From Reticulitermes lucifugus (Eukaryota; Arthropoda; Insecta; Blattodea; Rhinotermitidae): DNA of 21,261 nucleotides. Shown here piece after piece: positions 9,503-18,262 of this stretch. The stretch covers positions 1 to 21,261 of the forward strand of contig JAKCWW010010669.1 in assembly GCA_026260175.1 (NCBI GenBank). Reading direction: 5' to 3'. The notes under the pieces were generated by a model. The model saw only the letters and a list, made by a program, of their open reading frames with translations. It did not search any database and had not been told where the DNA came from. The position numbers and the translations under genes are program-made. Position 1 is the first letter of the stretch. Every line of letters starts with the position of its first letter.

Positions 9503-10502
9503 TCACCTTTCCGTGAGACGCTGTATGCCGGTCGCGTAAAACTCTTTGCTGAAACGTCGGAGCTCTTCACGCACGCTGTGTTTCAGCTCGTCGTCGTCGT
9601 CCGCAAAACGGCGTCCTCGGAGTGCATCCTTCAGGTGGCCAAAAAGATAGAAGTTGGAAGGTGCTAAATCGGGACCGTAGGGAGTAAGAGAGATAACAGC
9701 CCACCCCACTGTTGCAACTGCCTTTCTTGTGCGCAAACTGGTATGCGGTCTGGCGTTGTCATGCAGGAGGACTTGATGCTTCATCTTCCCGTTCGGCCGA
9801 ACCCTTCGAGTTCGTTGTTTGAACTTCTGTGATGTCTGCATATATCGCTCTGAATTGATTGTGGCACCTCTCTCCAAGAATTCCACTAACAAATTTCGTC
9901 ACTGTCCCAGAAGACGATAGCCATGACCTCACCCGCAGAAGTCTGCACCTTAAACTTTTTCTTGCCTGGCGACCATTGATGATGCCATTCCACTGATTTT
10001 CCTTTCGTCATTGGGTCGTAATGATGAACCCAGGTTTCATAATTTTTCTTGACAGAAAAGCATCTCGGCCTTTCTCACTGCCCTGGAGAATTTCTGCAAA
10101 ATGTTTTCTTTCACGCTATTTTGTGTTCGACAGTGAGGATTTCGGCACCCCCTTGCGAAAGCTTTTCTGTAGACAAGTTCTTTGATGATGGTCATAATCG
10201 CCTGTTTTCCAATCCCTACTGCGGTGCAGAGTTTACTTGTGATGCGGCGGTCATCCCGAATCAGCGCATCAACCTTGTCTTTGGTCTCCGTCGTCGCTGC
10301 TGTGGCAGCGGGGCCTGTCACCGATGTCCTTTTCACCGCCCTTAAAACGACGGAACCAGCGTCTAACTGAATTAACATCTATGGCATCCTCACCATAAAC
10401 GCTTCTCAGACCTCTATGAAACTCTATCGGACTAGAGCCTTCCGCAGTAAGAAATTCAATCACCACTCCATGCCTAGTGCATACGTCCGTAACATCCGCC
10501 AT
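9503..10502 (-). pseudogene. mariner (DD34D) transposase pseudogene
   Basis: Cut-and-paste DNA transposase that would bind the element's inverted ends. The start ATG (complement of 10500-10502) opens MADVTDVCTRHGVVIEFLTA, then a helix-turn-helix region with NSVRRWFRRFKGGEKDIGDRPR. After a frame change near 10300 comes TAATTETKDKVDALIRDDRR and the second helix-turn-helix segment. In a third frame lies YETWVHHYDP (10041-10012), where the family has GDETW. A fourth segment (9892-9503) holds ERGATINSERY, HDNARPH, YGPDLAPSNF and the C-terminus. Catalytic residues: the first Asp is replaced by Tyr (codon complement 10039-10041), the second is present in HDNARPH, and the third is Asn in APSN. With at least three frame changes and two lost metal ligands, no active enzyme is possible. 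Confidence 0.93.
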
Positions 10503-10628
10503 TTTACACTACTACTGTGTTGACCGCACGTGACCGACTGGAGCACCGATGATCCTTGTGGAACTGGCCAATGTCGCTATCCGGTGCGTAACGCAAGAAA
10601 CTCTACCCGGCGCCACATTCAAAAGAAA

Positions 10629-10661
10629 AAATAGGAGGCACTATTTTCGTACCAACGGTCA
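10629..10661 (-). repeat. mariner terminal inverted repeat, right end (transposase 5' side)
   Basis: Reverse complement of the left end at 25 of 33 positions. The TA at 10662-10663 flanks it. About 125 bp of untranslated leader separate it from the transposase ATG at 10502. Confidence 0.88.
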
Positions 10662-10663
10662 TA

Positions 10664-11207
10664 TCTGTACAAAACCCTTACTTCAGTATAAAGTACATGT
10701 AATAAACGGAGAATTATCTATAAAGGAGAAAATCCAGGTTCCTTTGGGTTCCACTGTAGGTAGGTTTTACTGTACGTGTACTTAACACTTGCCAAATTTT
10801 CCGAACATGACTACCACACTATACTTCTAGGAAACCACCATTTACTTACAAAATACGTCAATAGGCTGAAAAAAGCTCAACTGTACAGTCCTTCATACAC
10901 TGTCGTAGCTTATTTCTGTCCACACAAACCGTTCTTGTGGCTGTTTGAATTTCGGAGGAGGCAGCGGGCCACACTTTGAGAGCCACTGTTCAAAAGTCAC
11001 AGCGGTGACAAGTACGAGTATTTCGACGCCTTATTGGAAATGCAAACGTTATCGGTTCTTATCAAGGGGCATATGACGCATAACTTACGTAAACACGGAA
11101 CATATGGTGCCTGTTAACACAAAAATAATTGTGATTAACAGTGACGTGGTCAAAGTCCCAAGGACAAAGTTCCTCCTCGTTTATTTACAAAAATACTTGT
11201 GATGAAA
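10664..11207. other. Anonymous non-coding stretch
   Basis: No recognised repeat or coding signature. Short plus-strand frames at 10549-10979 have no domain pattern. Confidence 0.5.
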
Positions 11208-11369
11208 TCAAATCAATTGAAAGTTCTGTTTATATTTATTTATTTATTAAGATTCCAGTCTTCTTGGATATGACGCCCTGTCTAATGGTAACTACTTACC
11301 AATCGACCCGCGTCATATCCCAGATTATACCTTCGTCAACACCGCTGTGGCAATCTGAAATGTCGCATA
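11208..11369. repeat. FEVLTAV/FWDVTPC repeat family, copy 1 (degenerate)
   Basis: The right end, CACCGCTGTGGCAATCTGAA and the next bases (11340-11367), is a diverged version of the terminal repeat at 14313-14340. Inside, 11250-11277 can be read as KIPVFLDMTPC, matching the FWDVTPC peptide signature that I recall as extremely repeated in insect genomes. The left end is badly eroded (around ATTGAAAGTTCTG, 11217-11229), partly replaced by a short TTTA-rich run at 11230-11249. It is a non-autonomous element and not a gene. Confidence 0.6.
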
Positions 11370-12624
11370 TTAACGATTTATGCAACGGCGCTTTCGGTAC
11401 CTCAGATGACATGACGTCGAATTACTGAATAATGAAATGGCAAGGATGTACATGGAAGCGGTCGTGGCCTAATTTGAGGAACTAATCACACATTTCTCAG
11501 GGACTGAGACAAACCAGAAGAATCCTCAGTCAGGATATCCGTTCCCATGCCGAGACAGGATCTCTCATATACAAAGGAGTGCCTCTCATTCGACCATGAC
11601 TTCTCGGGATAGCAGATGATGTTGCATGCACGTCCCGGAAAGTACACGTTTTATAGAACCCGTAGGTTTATTACAGACTTCATAAAAGCGTACAAGAGCC
11701 AGCTGAATCAACTCCGTATCTTAACGTCCTATTCTTCTAAATCCCATTTCACAAATATCCTTTCTAGCATGTCTATGTCTTGAAGACAGTCTCTTCCCTT
11801 CTAGTTTTTCGATCGACATTTTTTAAGCATTTATAATTTCCCCCGGCTCACTAGCCAAGAGTACAGATGGTGACGCAACTGTTGCAGCGCCCTGTACTCT
11901 GCGATAAGGATGTATGCGTACAAGTTCAGAGGTTAACAAATCTATTTGTCTAACTGCCGGCAGAGCCACGCTGGCTTCAAAGTTCGAGAAGAAGCCGAGT
12001 GGACTTTGTACATACTGCAGAGCAACACTGTTCCTGGACAGACGGAATCTGGTCGCCTGGTGACCAGAATCTGTCCATTCTAAACGATCCGGAACACCAA
12101 CGAAGATACTATTCTCACGCAGATGGACCTTAGCAAGCAAACAATAGCTGCCTTACCTCACAGAAAGACAAACGTGACCTGCTGCTCACAAATGTCACAC
12201 TGGCTCCCTGAACATGTTAACCATATCAGGCCCAGTGGTTACTTTATGTACCGGTACTTCCAGATGTAAAACAAAAACAAAAAACTACGTTGTGCCCACA
12301 GAGTGCTTATGTGTTTTCTGTGGTTCTCAGAACAAAGAACGATTATTTCCTTATGCTGCATTAACCGAGCGGGAGTGTGTTTCTGTGCGGTACAAACTGA
12401 AGCCTTAAACATAATTCAGGTTACACGCAGTCTTCAAGGTTTTAGGCTGAATCTGCCCTTCGAAGAAGGCAAGAAATGGCAGCCTTCTATACAAGAAAGC
12501 TTGTCCCATCCTCCATAGCAGAGCTCCCCTTTCCATCTTGTCCACAGTACAAAATGCACCTTTCATACTGCGATCTTATGTGTTACGACATAGGGTAACC
12601 TGACATAACACACTGCCTCCATCT
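11370..12624. other. Anonymous non-coding stretch
   Basis: No family was recognised. A 105-codon minus-strand frame (12140-11823) and the plus frames at 12214-12518 show no motif, and I treat them as chance. No RNA gene was seen. Confidence 0.45.
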
Positions 12625-12755
12625 CTACGATGTGCTGAAGGGTAGCACTTTACCCTGGCGCTGAAGGCAGTGTGTTACTCGGAAACGTTGGTAGTCGCCT
12701 ACCAGACTGCACAGCTTCAAAACCCAAAAGACTACAATTTTCATTCACACTGTCA
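12625..12755 (+). mobile_element. Retroelement 3' tail fragment (GAAACGTTGGTA type), copy 1
   Basis: Contains CTGAAGGGTAGCA (12634-12646), then CTGAAGGCAG (12661-12670), CGGAAACGTTGGTAGT (12680-12695), CTACCAGACTGCACAG (12699-12714) and AACCCAAAAGACTAC. I recognise the arrangement CTGAAGA...GAAACGTTGGTA...CTACCAGACTACAC as a widespread insect non-LTR retrotransposon 3' untranslated end. No ORF2 sequence precedes it, so it is a very short 5'-truncated copy. A second fragment lies at 19085-19140. Confidence 0.6.
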
Positions 12756-12972
12756 TGAAAGAAACCCAGCACCATATCCACTCTGTTTTAGGCAAGTTCA
12801 TACCTGCGGTTTTGCTCTTTGCACGATGCAAATGAAGGAAGGCACACGTGGAGGGCCGTGTCCGACAATTTCATCTCCTAACTATGCACACATTTTGATA
12901 AAACTTGGTACTGGGAGGCCAGTACTTAATGTTACAGAGCGGACTCAAATTTGGTCCGTAACAGCCAATATA

Positions 12973-13011
12973 CAGAATGTCCACAAAGCCTTCGAACAAT
13001 TTAAAAAAGTT
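12973..13011 (+). repeat. Terminal inverted repeat, left (transposase 3' side)
   Basis: Inverted copy of 13388-13426 with five differences in 39 bases. TA flanks at 12971-12972. Confidence 0.93.
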
Positions 13012-13092
13012 ATTAAAAATACAAATGAAGAGATAACTCTGTACAGTTTGTTGCATAATATAGAAACATTAGAAAAGTTTCTTTCACATAAT

Positions 13093-13422
13093 TTAGAAAA
13101 CTTCCACACGGGCACCATTCGTCGCACGAAGCACATCAAGGCGGTATTCAATTTCCATCCACGTTCCTTCTAACGTCGCTTCATCAACGGTGGCAATGGT
13201 GTCAGTGATCCTTTCCTCCAGGTCGTTGATGTCCCGAACCTTAGTCTTATAAACGATATCTTTAACATATCCCCACAGGAAGAAGTCCATAGGAGTGATA
13301 TCGGGAGAACGTGGTGGCCAGAGAATTGGTCCTCCTCTTCCAATCCACCTGTTTGGAAATGTTTCGCTGAGGAACTGGCGTACAGCGAACTTTTTTAAAC
13401 AGTTCGAAGACTTTGTGGACAT
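13093..13422 (-). pseudogene. Tc1/mariner-superfamily transposase, C-terminal remnant
   Basis: An uninterrupted minus-strand frame of 109 codons if started at the ATG inside the terminal repeat (complement of 13420-13422). The frame is open seven codons further up, to an ATG outside the element. The first dozen residues (MSTKSSNCLKKF) are the terminal repeat itself being translated. From AVRQFLSETFPNRWIGRGGP onward the protein is transposase-like: PPRSPDITPMDFFLWGYVKD carries the family's third catalytic acidic residue as Asp (TPMD). EEIEYRLDVLRATNGA-like sequence follows (here MEIEYRLDVLRATNGARVEV), ending at 13093. The helix-turn-helix region and the first two catalytic Asp residues are absent. 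It cannot catalyse transposition, and whether it is expressed is unknown. Confidence 0.9.
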
Positions 13423-13426
13423 CCTA
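13388..13426 (-). repeat. Terminal inverted repeat, right (transposase 5' side)
   Basis: Matches the left repeat at 34 of 39 positions on the opposite strand. TA flanks at 13427-13428. It reads directly into the truncated transposase frame. Confidence 0.93.
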
Positions 13427-13428
13427 TA

Positions 13429-13949
13429 TATATGGTACTTCACAATTGGTTTAAAAACAAATCATGCTACAAGAACACAGCGTCAAATACAGGGCAATAT
13501 TTTAGAGTAGTCTGTAACTTTTACTTCAGACATTTTCTGATATGGCAAATCTTTAAGGAACTACAAAGAGCGTGCAATTAGCTTTGTAAAAGTACATTTG
13601 TACCCGCAATAATGAACACCATGGTAAATCAACATCACACACAGTGCGTTCAAGAAGCTTTGTTCGCTGTTCTGTCACTGTGTTTAACCCTGCGCTTCAG
13701 TAACATAATATTCTCAAAATCTGACATATGGGCACGTTGCTGGAGCGTACGGATAATCTTAATGTAGTGCAATTCCCTTCTCAACACGCATCCAAGCTTC
13801 ATTCTTGACGATGCTGCATCAGCTACTGGGTTTCGGACTACATGCAGGGTTACACGAATAATGCAGTCTTCTACGATGTGAAGCCGCGTAGTCTAGAAGA
13901 AACTCACCAGTCTTTCAGAGTAACATGTTACCTTCATCTTCAGAGTAAA
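13429..13949. other. Anonymous non-coding stretch
   Basis: No family signature, tRNA-like box or credible coding frame was recognised between the deletion derivative and the next SINE-like copy. Confidence 0.5.
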
Positions 13950-14092
13950 TTCCCAGGTCAGCCCACGTGGGATTTGTGGCGGACAAGGTTGCACTAAGAT
14001 GCTACTTCGACTACGTCGGTTTTCGCCTGTCAGTATCATTCCTCCAATGCTCCACATTCACATTCATCCGTCATCGATGCTGTACCATCTTT
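13950..14092 (+). mobile_element. SINE-like repeat, copy 2 (body only)
   Basis: CCCAGGTCAG (13952-13961), GGGATTTGTGGCGGACAAGG (13969-13988) and the following 100 bp track the copy at 2880-2995, including GACTAC and the TTTTC blocks at matching spacing. The head and any 3' tail are not recognisable. It is more diverged than copy 1 and lies 39 bp before the inverted-repeat element at 14131. Confidence 0.62.
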
Positions 14093-14130
14093 GTAACTAA
14101 CAGCGTCGCTAAGAAAAACACTAAAAGAGA

Positions 14131-14340
14131 TGCGAGATTTGAGGTTCTCACAGCGGTGTTGATAAGGTACACGTCTTTTGAGATATTACGCCGCGTCGGC
14201 TGGTAAATCGTTACCGTTTCTGAGAAGCGTAGTGCTTCCACATTCAGGATCCGTTAGTTCATCCCAGACGATCTGACACGGCGTCATATCCCAGAAGGCA
14301 ATATTCTTCAGTCACCGCCGTGAGAACCTCAAATCTCACA
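14131..14340. mobile_element. MITE-like inverted-repeat element, FEVLTAV family, copy 2
   Basis: A 210-bp unit whose ends are near-perfect inverted repeats. GATTTGAGGTTCTCAC plus flanking bases (14131-14158) mirrors 14313-14340, with three differences in 28 bases. Read inward from either end the sequence gives RFEVLTAV, the start of the peptide signature seen in copies 1 and 3. The interior (about 150 bp) includes GGCGTCATATCCCAGAA (14279-14295), the complement of the FWDVTPC segment. No transposase is present and no clear target-site duplication was found, so the superfamily is undetermined. Confidence 0.8.
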
Positions 14341-14611
14341 CACATAATATTCCTCTACAGGGACGCAAATATACCTAAGATCCACTCATCTATTCTGAAG
14401 AAAGAAGAAGCACGTTTCTCGATAAATTTCTATCGGAACACAACCAATGAGGGATGCCCAAATTTCAAAAGCACTGTAAAATGCGATAATATGACCATTG
14501 ATTATAAAGTATCACACACGCAGCTGAAAAAAAGGATCATGTTTAGTCGAAACGCGTTGTTCAAACAGTCACCTTTTACATGAGAAAGAACACAGGAAAG
14601 AGCATGATCAG

Positions 14612-14751
14612 ACTGAGATCGTAAGTAACATTCTGAAGAATCAAGCCTTCTGGGATGTTACACTGTCGACTATGCCTACCTGTCGATGGGCGTAGCATCG
14701 CGCAGGACCTGAATCTTCACCAACACCGATATGAGAATCTTAAATCTCGCA
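14612..14751. repeat. FEVLTAV/FWDVTPC repeat family, copy 3
   Basis: AAGAATCAAGCCTTCTGGGA and TGTTACACTG (14637-14666) read as FWDVT. The right end, CACCGATATGAGAATCTTAA and following (14724-14751), is a diverged copy of the terminal repeat at 14313-14340. The left end (about 14612-14630) is eroded. The plus-strand frame through it contains RSIAQDLNLHQH and RYENLKSRI, which I associate with the same repeat in other insects. It lies 271 bp from copy 2 and may have arisen by a separate insertion. Confidence 0.65.
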
Positions 14752-15438
14752 TAGCAGGATCTTACTACAATTTGGCCACCGAAGATGGATTTTTTGTGTT
14801 ACCGGCCATTAAACTGGTACGCTTAATATTCAGTTCTTAGATACCAAATGGAAACAATCTGCTATTAAAGTTATATACCTAAGACGAACACGGAAAATGC
14901 CTCATGAACAAGGAACCGCTTCTCCTTGTGCTATCAATGCACTAACCTTGTGCAGCATTTACAGCGACCAGCTAAATGTGATCCAGTTCACAGGAAATCA
15001 ATTGTTGCTTCTTAATGGTGCTAATTTTCGCGACTCTAGTAGGCAGATGGCCATGAGATGACAACACCGTGCAAGCGTAGTCAGAAGATTGGTAAACTGT
15101 GTAATCCTTCGACTGTTACGGCGATTGAATGATACATAACATCATTACCTTGGCACAAATGCACAACACGCAGCCTTCGGAACGATCCACTTTATTTCTA
15201 ATCATTTCCCGTTCTATGGAATCGAATAAATCAGCTATTCGTGTGGCTGATACTGCCAGCTTGTTACACAAAAGATAACTGAGTGACGTAATCCTACGTC
15301 TCGAAATCCAGACCGACAGTTCATTAAATAGTTCTACCATTTGACAACGTACAGAAACCATTACATTCACGGCAGAATGTCTCGGACACGCACGTCGTCT
15401 ATCAGTTCAGTTCCATCTTCTCGTCTCGTTTCTAACGA
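14752..15438. other. Anonymous non-coding stretch
   Basis: No recognised family. An 84-codon minus-strand frame (15370-15116) lacks any domain or signal that I can name. Confidence 0.5.
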
Positions 15439-15456
15439 ATATATATATATATATAT

Positions 15457-15487
<31 letters not shown>

Positions 15488-15494
15488 GGGGGGG
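15439..15494. repeat. Compound (AT)n-(GT)n-(G)8 microsatellite
   Basis: Alternating AT at 15439-15458, alternating GT at 15462-15486, then G8 at 15487-15494. Three simple-repeat types are adjacent. The whole tract is a likely site of length variation and assembly error. Confidence 0.95.
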
Positions 15495-16381
15495 CCGTTG
15501 TTCATGTCCGCCAAGTGCCCCCTTCGTCTTTCAATCAATATTTCTTATTCGCCATATACGTATTACATGTGACTAAGGGATGATGCAAAACTGACCTCCT
15601 TGCATAACCAGAAAGGTTCATCACGGTGAACAAATGGGTGGAGCCACTCTGCACAGAAATTTTATAAAGTTGCAGCTTGTTGCGTCAGATGAGTTACCAA
15701 CCCCGCCCCCAAGAACCGTACGGCTTTGACGTCACTTCTACCTACGCATTGCAGCATAGAGCAAAGTGAGTGTTTTGAGACGATAAACTCTTGGAGGGTA
15801 ATTGTGCAAGGCGGACTTTTTGTGGTGACGATAATCAGCAATAGACTGTCTTGTATCTTGATTGCGATATCGGGCAGACGTACACAAGGAAGGAGGAGGG
15901 AGAGGGATGCCTTCACGGTATGTATATGCGTAACTGGGGGAAGATTAGACACAAGTGCTTTACCTCTAGCAGAACACGAATCGACTGAGAACCACGCACA
16001 CAAAGTTGCGACCGGGAGATGTGACAAGCACTCATCTAAATCGAAAAATTTGTCATTACACAATTCTATAAGCACTCATCCTTTAGGTGCTCACGTCACA
16101 CAGGATTCAAGGCCCAGACCTGCGGCTGCAACAGGACGGTACCGCATTGACGATGTACTTATCCCCGAGCAGATACAGAAGCCATCAAACTCACAGCTAG
16201 TCACAGTTTCCCGCCCTCGGCGTAACCCAAATGTTAATTACAGTGTTCACAACAGCCCACAACTGAACCCGTTGAAATCAGTACACACTCTCACATACGA
16301 CGTGCTATTTCTTTCAGATCCCATCTACGTCTAGATGTCGTTAAGTGGCTCTTCACTTCAGGTTTTATAACGAAAATCTTG
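15495..16381. other. Stretch with the window's longest open frame, probably not a gene
   Basis: A 202-codon plus-strand frame (15726-16334) is the longest in the window. Its translation is rich in Ser, Thr, His and Arg, with no recognisable domain, signal peptide or repeat. A 137-codon frame occupies the opposite strand at 15662-16075, which suggests stop-poor composition and not selection. I see no splice pattern or conserved motif that makes it a host exon. Confidence 0.4.
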
Positions 16382-16543
16382 TGTGTGATCATCATCTCTC
16401 TTACGTCTGTTGACATGCCCCGTCCATCTCATCTGGACAACAGAACAAATCACCAAGCTCCTATTATGCACTTTTCTCCACTCTCCTGTCAATTCTTCCC
16501 CCTTTGGCCCAAATACGAGTATTCTCCTGTTTCCAAATACCAG
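16382..16543 (-). mobile_element. LINE ORF2 C-terminal remnant
   Basis: The minus strand reads, without a stop, LVFGNRRILVFGPKGEE, then GEWRKVHNRSL and VQMRWTGHVNRRKR. The blocks RIL..FGPK, W...HN..L and MRW.GHV are the conserved C-terminal pattern of non-LTR retrotransposon ORF2 proteins, after the reverse transcriptase domain. Only about 54 codons survive, and no fingers/palm or endonuclease sequence is present. It is a different LINE segment from the one at 4560-4912, which retains the WIGH block and the tail beyond. The two could belong to related families. Confidence 0.72.
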
Positions 16544-16702
16544 CTATGTTTATCCCTTAGGGTGCCGTACCAAGTTCCACTCACACAAAACAGGTAAGCC
16601 TAAAATCAGTTCTACATATTTCAAAGTGAATCATCAGCACTTAACATCGAAGTATGTTGTAACACACACGGCTTGAGGCGACCACTAACATTACAGCCTA
16701 AG

Positions 16703-16900
16703 TACCAACGGGCGACAAACCAAAAAGTTAACGACGAGCGTGGTTCACGAAAGTCAATGTCCGTTCCTAGGTTAAACCATTTCTGCTTAGGAAACGCACT
16801 GCTGGAATGTGAAAACGGCGCCTTATAAATTTTAAAAGAGAATCCGCTTACGCTAACGCCCTGACGTGTTCATGCCGAACGCCACTGATGCCGGACGGAA
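16703..16900 (+). repeat. Roughly 0.2-kb repeat, copy A
   Basis: Shares ordered blocks with copies at 17811-18050 and 18051-18262: TACCAACGGGCGAC near the start, ACCAAAAAGTTAACGA (16720-16735), AACGCACTGCTGGAA-like sequence in the middle, and GCTTACGCTAACG (16846-16858) towards the end. Overall similarity is patchy, so this copy is old. No coding signature or terminal repeat was found. Confidence 0.5.
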
Positions 16901-17164
16901 AGCTGTACAACCGGTCCCAAACCTCCGTCGCCTAAGTGACGGGGTTGTTCTCCCCTCGAGCACGTGGAAAACACAGTATAGAAAAAAGGTACTAGGGGGG
17001 TGTTGACAAGCAGACTGGTTCTGAGACATAGCTGCGAGCTGTGCATGTATCCTATAGTCAGACTAAACGAATCGTAATGATATTTTACCTAACGTGTGTG
17101 TGTTACTGCCACTTCACACAAACACCACCGACTGTTGCTGCCGGAGTCAGAAGTCCCATCTGGC

Positions 17165-17395
17165 AATTACTCCTATCTGAGGAAAACGTTCCTTCGATGA
17201 TCCCTGGTGACTGAACCCAGAGGAGCTGTGATCGCATGGGCTGATGGCCACAACGTATGACGGGGGATCACATCAGTGAAGCACTCTGTGATAGAGGGAA
17301 GCGGACCGTGCCCCGTCTTTAACAGCCCGGGCATTTTCCTTAAAGCTGAGGGAAAACGCGGAAAACTCAGGCAATGAAGCTGATTAGCGTCAAAC
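17165..17395 (-). repeat. Degenerate widespread arthropod repeat
   Basis: On the minus strand the segment near 17365-17280 reads GTTTTCCCTCAG, then AAAATGCCCGGGCTGT and GGGCACGGTCCGCTTCC. This follows the order of a repeat I know from many arthropod genomes, which carries TTTCCC, AAATGCTGGGGCTGT and GGCCACGGCCGCTTCC. I cannot say whether it derives from a SINE or a LINE 3' end. The 74-codon open frame here is incidental. Confidence 0.45.
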
Positions 17396-17810
17396 AATAA
17401 TCCTGCTATCGATGTAATCGCCTCTTGCGTGCAACTTCGATTGGCCTACTCACCTTCGGGCGCCTTAGTTTAAGACCAAAGTGACCTCAAACAGCCCTTC
17501 GCCGGCATAAGGCTTAACCAAGGGTCTGATGCGATAACAAAAAAAGTCTACATCACTACGAATTTTCCAGTTACGTATCAGTGTGTCTCAGTCGCAATGC
17601 GAAGGCACTTGGATTGTTGCCTTGGGCCTTCCGTACATGACTGCCAACAGTGTAACTCCAGAGCCCGCATAATACATCATGAGACAGTACCGACGGTTAA
17701 AGTCAACGTCACACTGTAACTGACGGTTAATCAAACAGTCGCTGTTGGTGACGAGTCCCACACTTTATCCATAGTTGAGATTACCACCTGCTTTGTTGCT
17801 AGTCGTTAGT
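17396..17810. other. Anonymous stretch
   Basis: Nothing firmly recognised. Two copies of GACGGTTAA (17691-17699 and 17722-17730) are about 30 bp apart. That is too little to define a repeat. Confidence 0.4.
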
Positions 17811-18050
17811 TCCGACGGTACAGGCCGACCAACTACCGAGCCAGCCGACCAAACGACCAAAAAGTTAACGAAGGGCGAAAAGGAAACACAAGTCTGTTTC
17901 CTTCGTCCACTGCACCCTACCTGCGCACGAAAACGAATCGCTGGGTTATGCCACGGAAACTTTACGAGGACTGCGCTTATGCTAACGAAATTCCCATCTT
18001 GATCGTGGGCCTTGGCGTGGTCATACAAAGGACTTCTGCTACAAATGGGT
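17811..18050 (+). repeat. Roughly 0.2-kb tandem repeat, copy B
   Basis: Begins TCCGACGGTACAGGCCGACC and ends GACTTCTGCTACAAATGG (18031-18048). Copy C begins and ends with matching blocks at 18051 and 18247, so B and C lie head to tail. Internal shared blocks are ACCAACTACC/ACTAACCAACC, CACTGCAC/CACTACTGGAC, TATGCTAACGAAATTCCC/ATACGCTAACAGATTTCCC and GGGCCTTGGCGTGG/GGGTCTTGACGCGG. The frames on both strands here (17765-18028) are side effects. Confidence 0.68.
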
Positions 18051-18262
18051 ACCGACGGCCAAGCAACTAACCAACCAAATAGCGCCGAAAGTGTGCGAAG
18101 CAGACGTCGATGTCCCTTGGTCCGTTTAGCAACTTCTGCGTAGAAACTGCACTACTGGACTATGATACGGGAAGCCTGTAGGTATGCCGGGTATACGCTA
18201 ACAGATTTCCCGTGTTGGCTGAGGGTCTTGACGCGGCAAAACTAAAGACTTCTGCTATTAAT
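18051..18262 (+). repeat. Roughly 0.2-kb tandem repeat, copy C
   Basis: Directly adjoins copy B. It starts ACCGACGGCCAAG, and its closing block GACTTCTGCTATTAATGG at 18247-18264 corresponds to B's at 18031-18048. Start-to-start spacing is 240 bp and end-to-end spacing 216 bp, so the units differ by small deletions. Confidence 0.68.

Larger units (their letters stand above)
9352..10661 (-). mobile_element. Full-length mariner element, inactive
   Basis: A 1310-bp element with inverted ends. Bases 9352-9384 and the complement of 10629-10661 match at 25 of 33 positions, sharing the blocks GGTACGAAA and GCCTCCTATTT. Each end is flanked by TA (9350-9351 and 10662-10663), the target duplicated by Tc1/mariner elements. 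Length and ends fit a classic mariner of about 1.3 kb. The internal transposase gene runs right to left and is broken. The divergence between the ends and the frameshifts point to an old insertion. The element is not internally deleted on a large scale, unlike the one at 12973-13426. Confidence 0.92.
12973..13426 (-). mobile_element. Non-autonomous Tc1/mariner deletion derivative (454 bp)
   Basis: The two ends form 39-bp inverted repeats. Bases 12973-13011 match the complement of 13388-13426 at 34 of 39 positions, beginning CAGAATGTCCACAAAG and TAGGATGTCCACAAAG. TA flanks each end (12971-12972 and 13427-13428), the Tc1/mariner target site. Between the ends lie only the last third of a transposase gene on the minus strand and about 80 bp of 3' flank. 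The DNA-binding domains and the first two catalytic residues are missing, so one internal deletion joined the 5' end to the 3' part of the gene. Such elements can be mobilised in trans by a full-length relative. Confidence 0.92.

Noticed and set aside
12670..13173. 167-codon plus-strand frame
   Set aside because: It runs through the retroelement tail, the left inverted repeat of the 454-bp transposon and the antisense of the transposase remnant, so it is a composite shadow.
15726..16334. Longest open frame in the window (202 codons, plus strand) as a host gene
   Set aside because: No recognisable domain, signal or splice context, odd composition, and a long open frame on the opposite strand too. 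In 21 kb such a frame can arise by chance.
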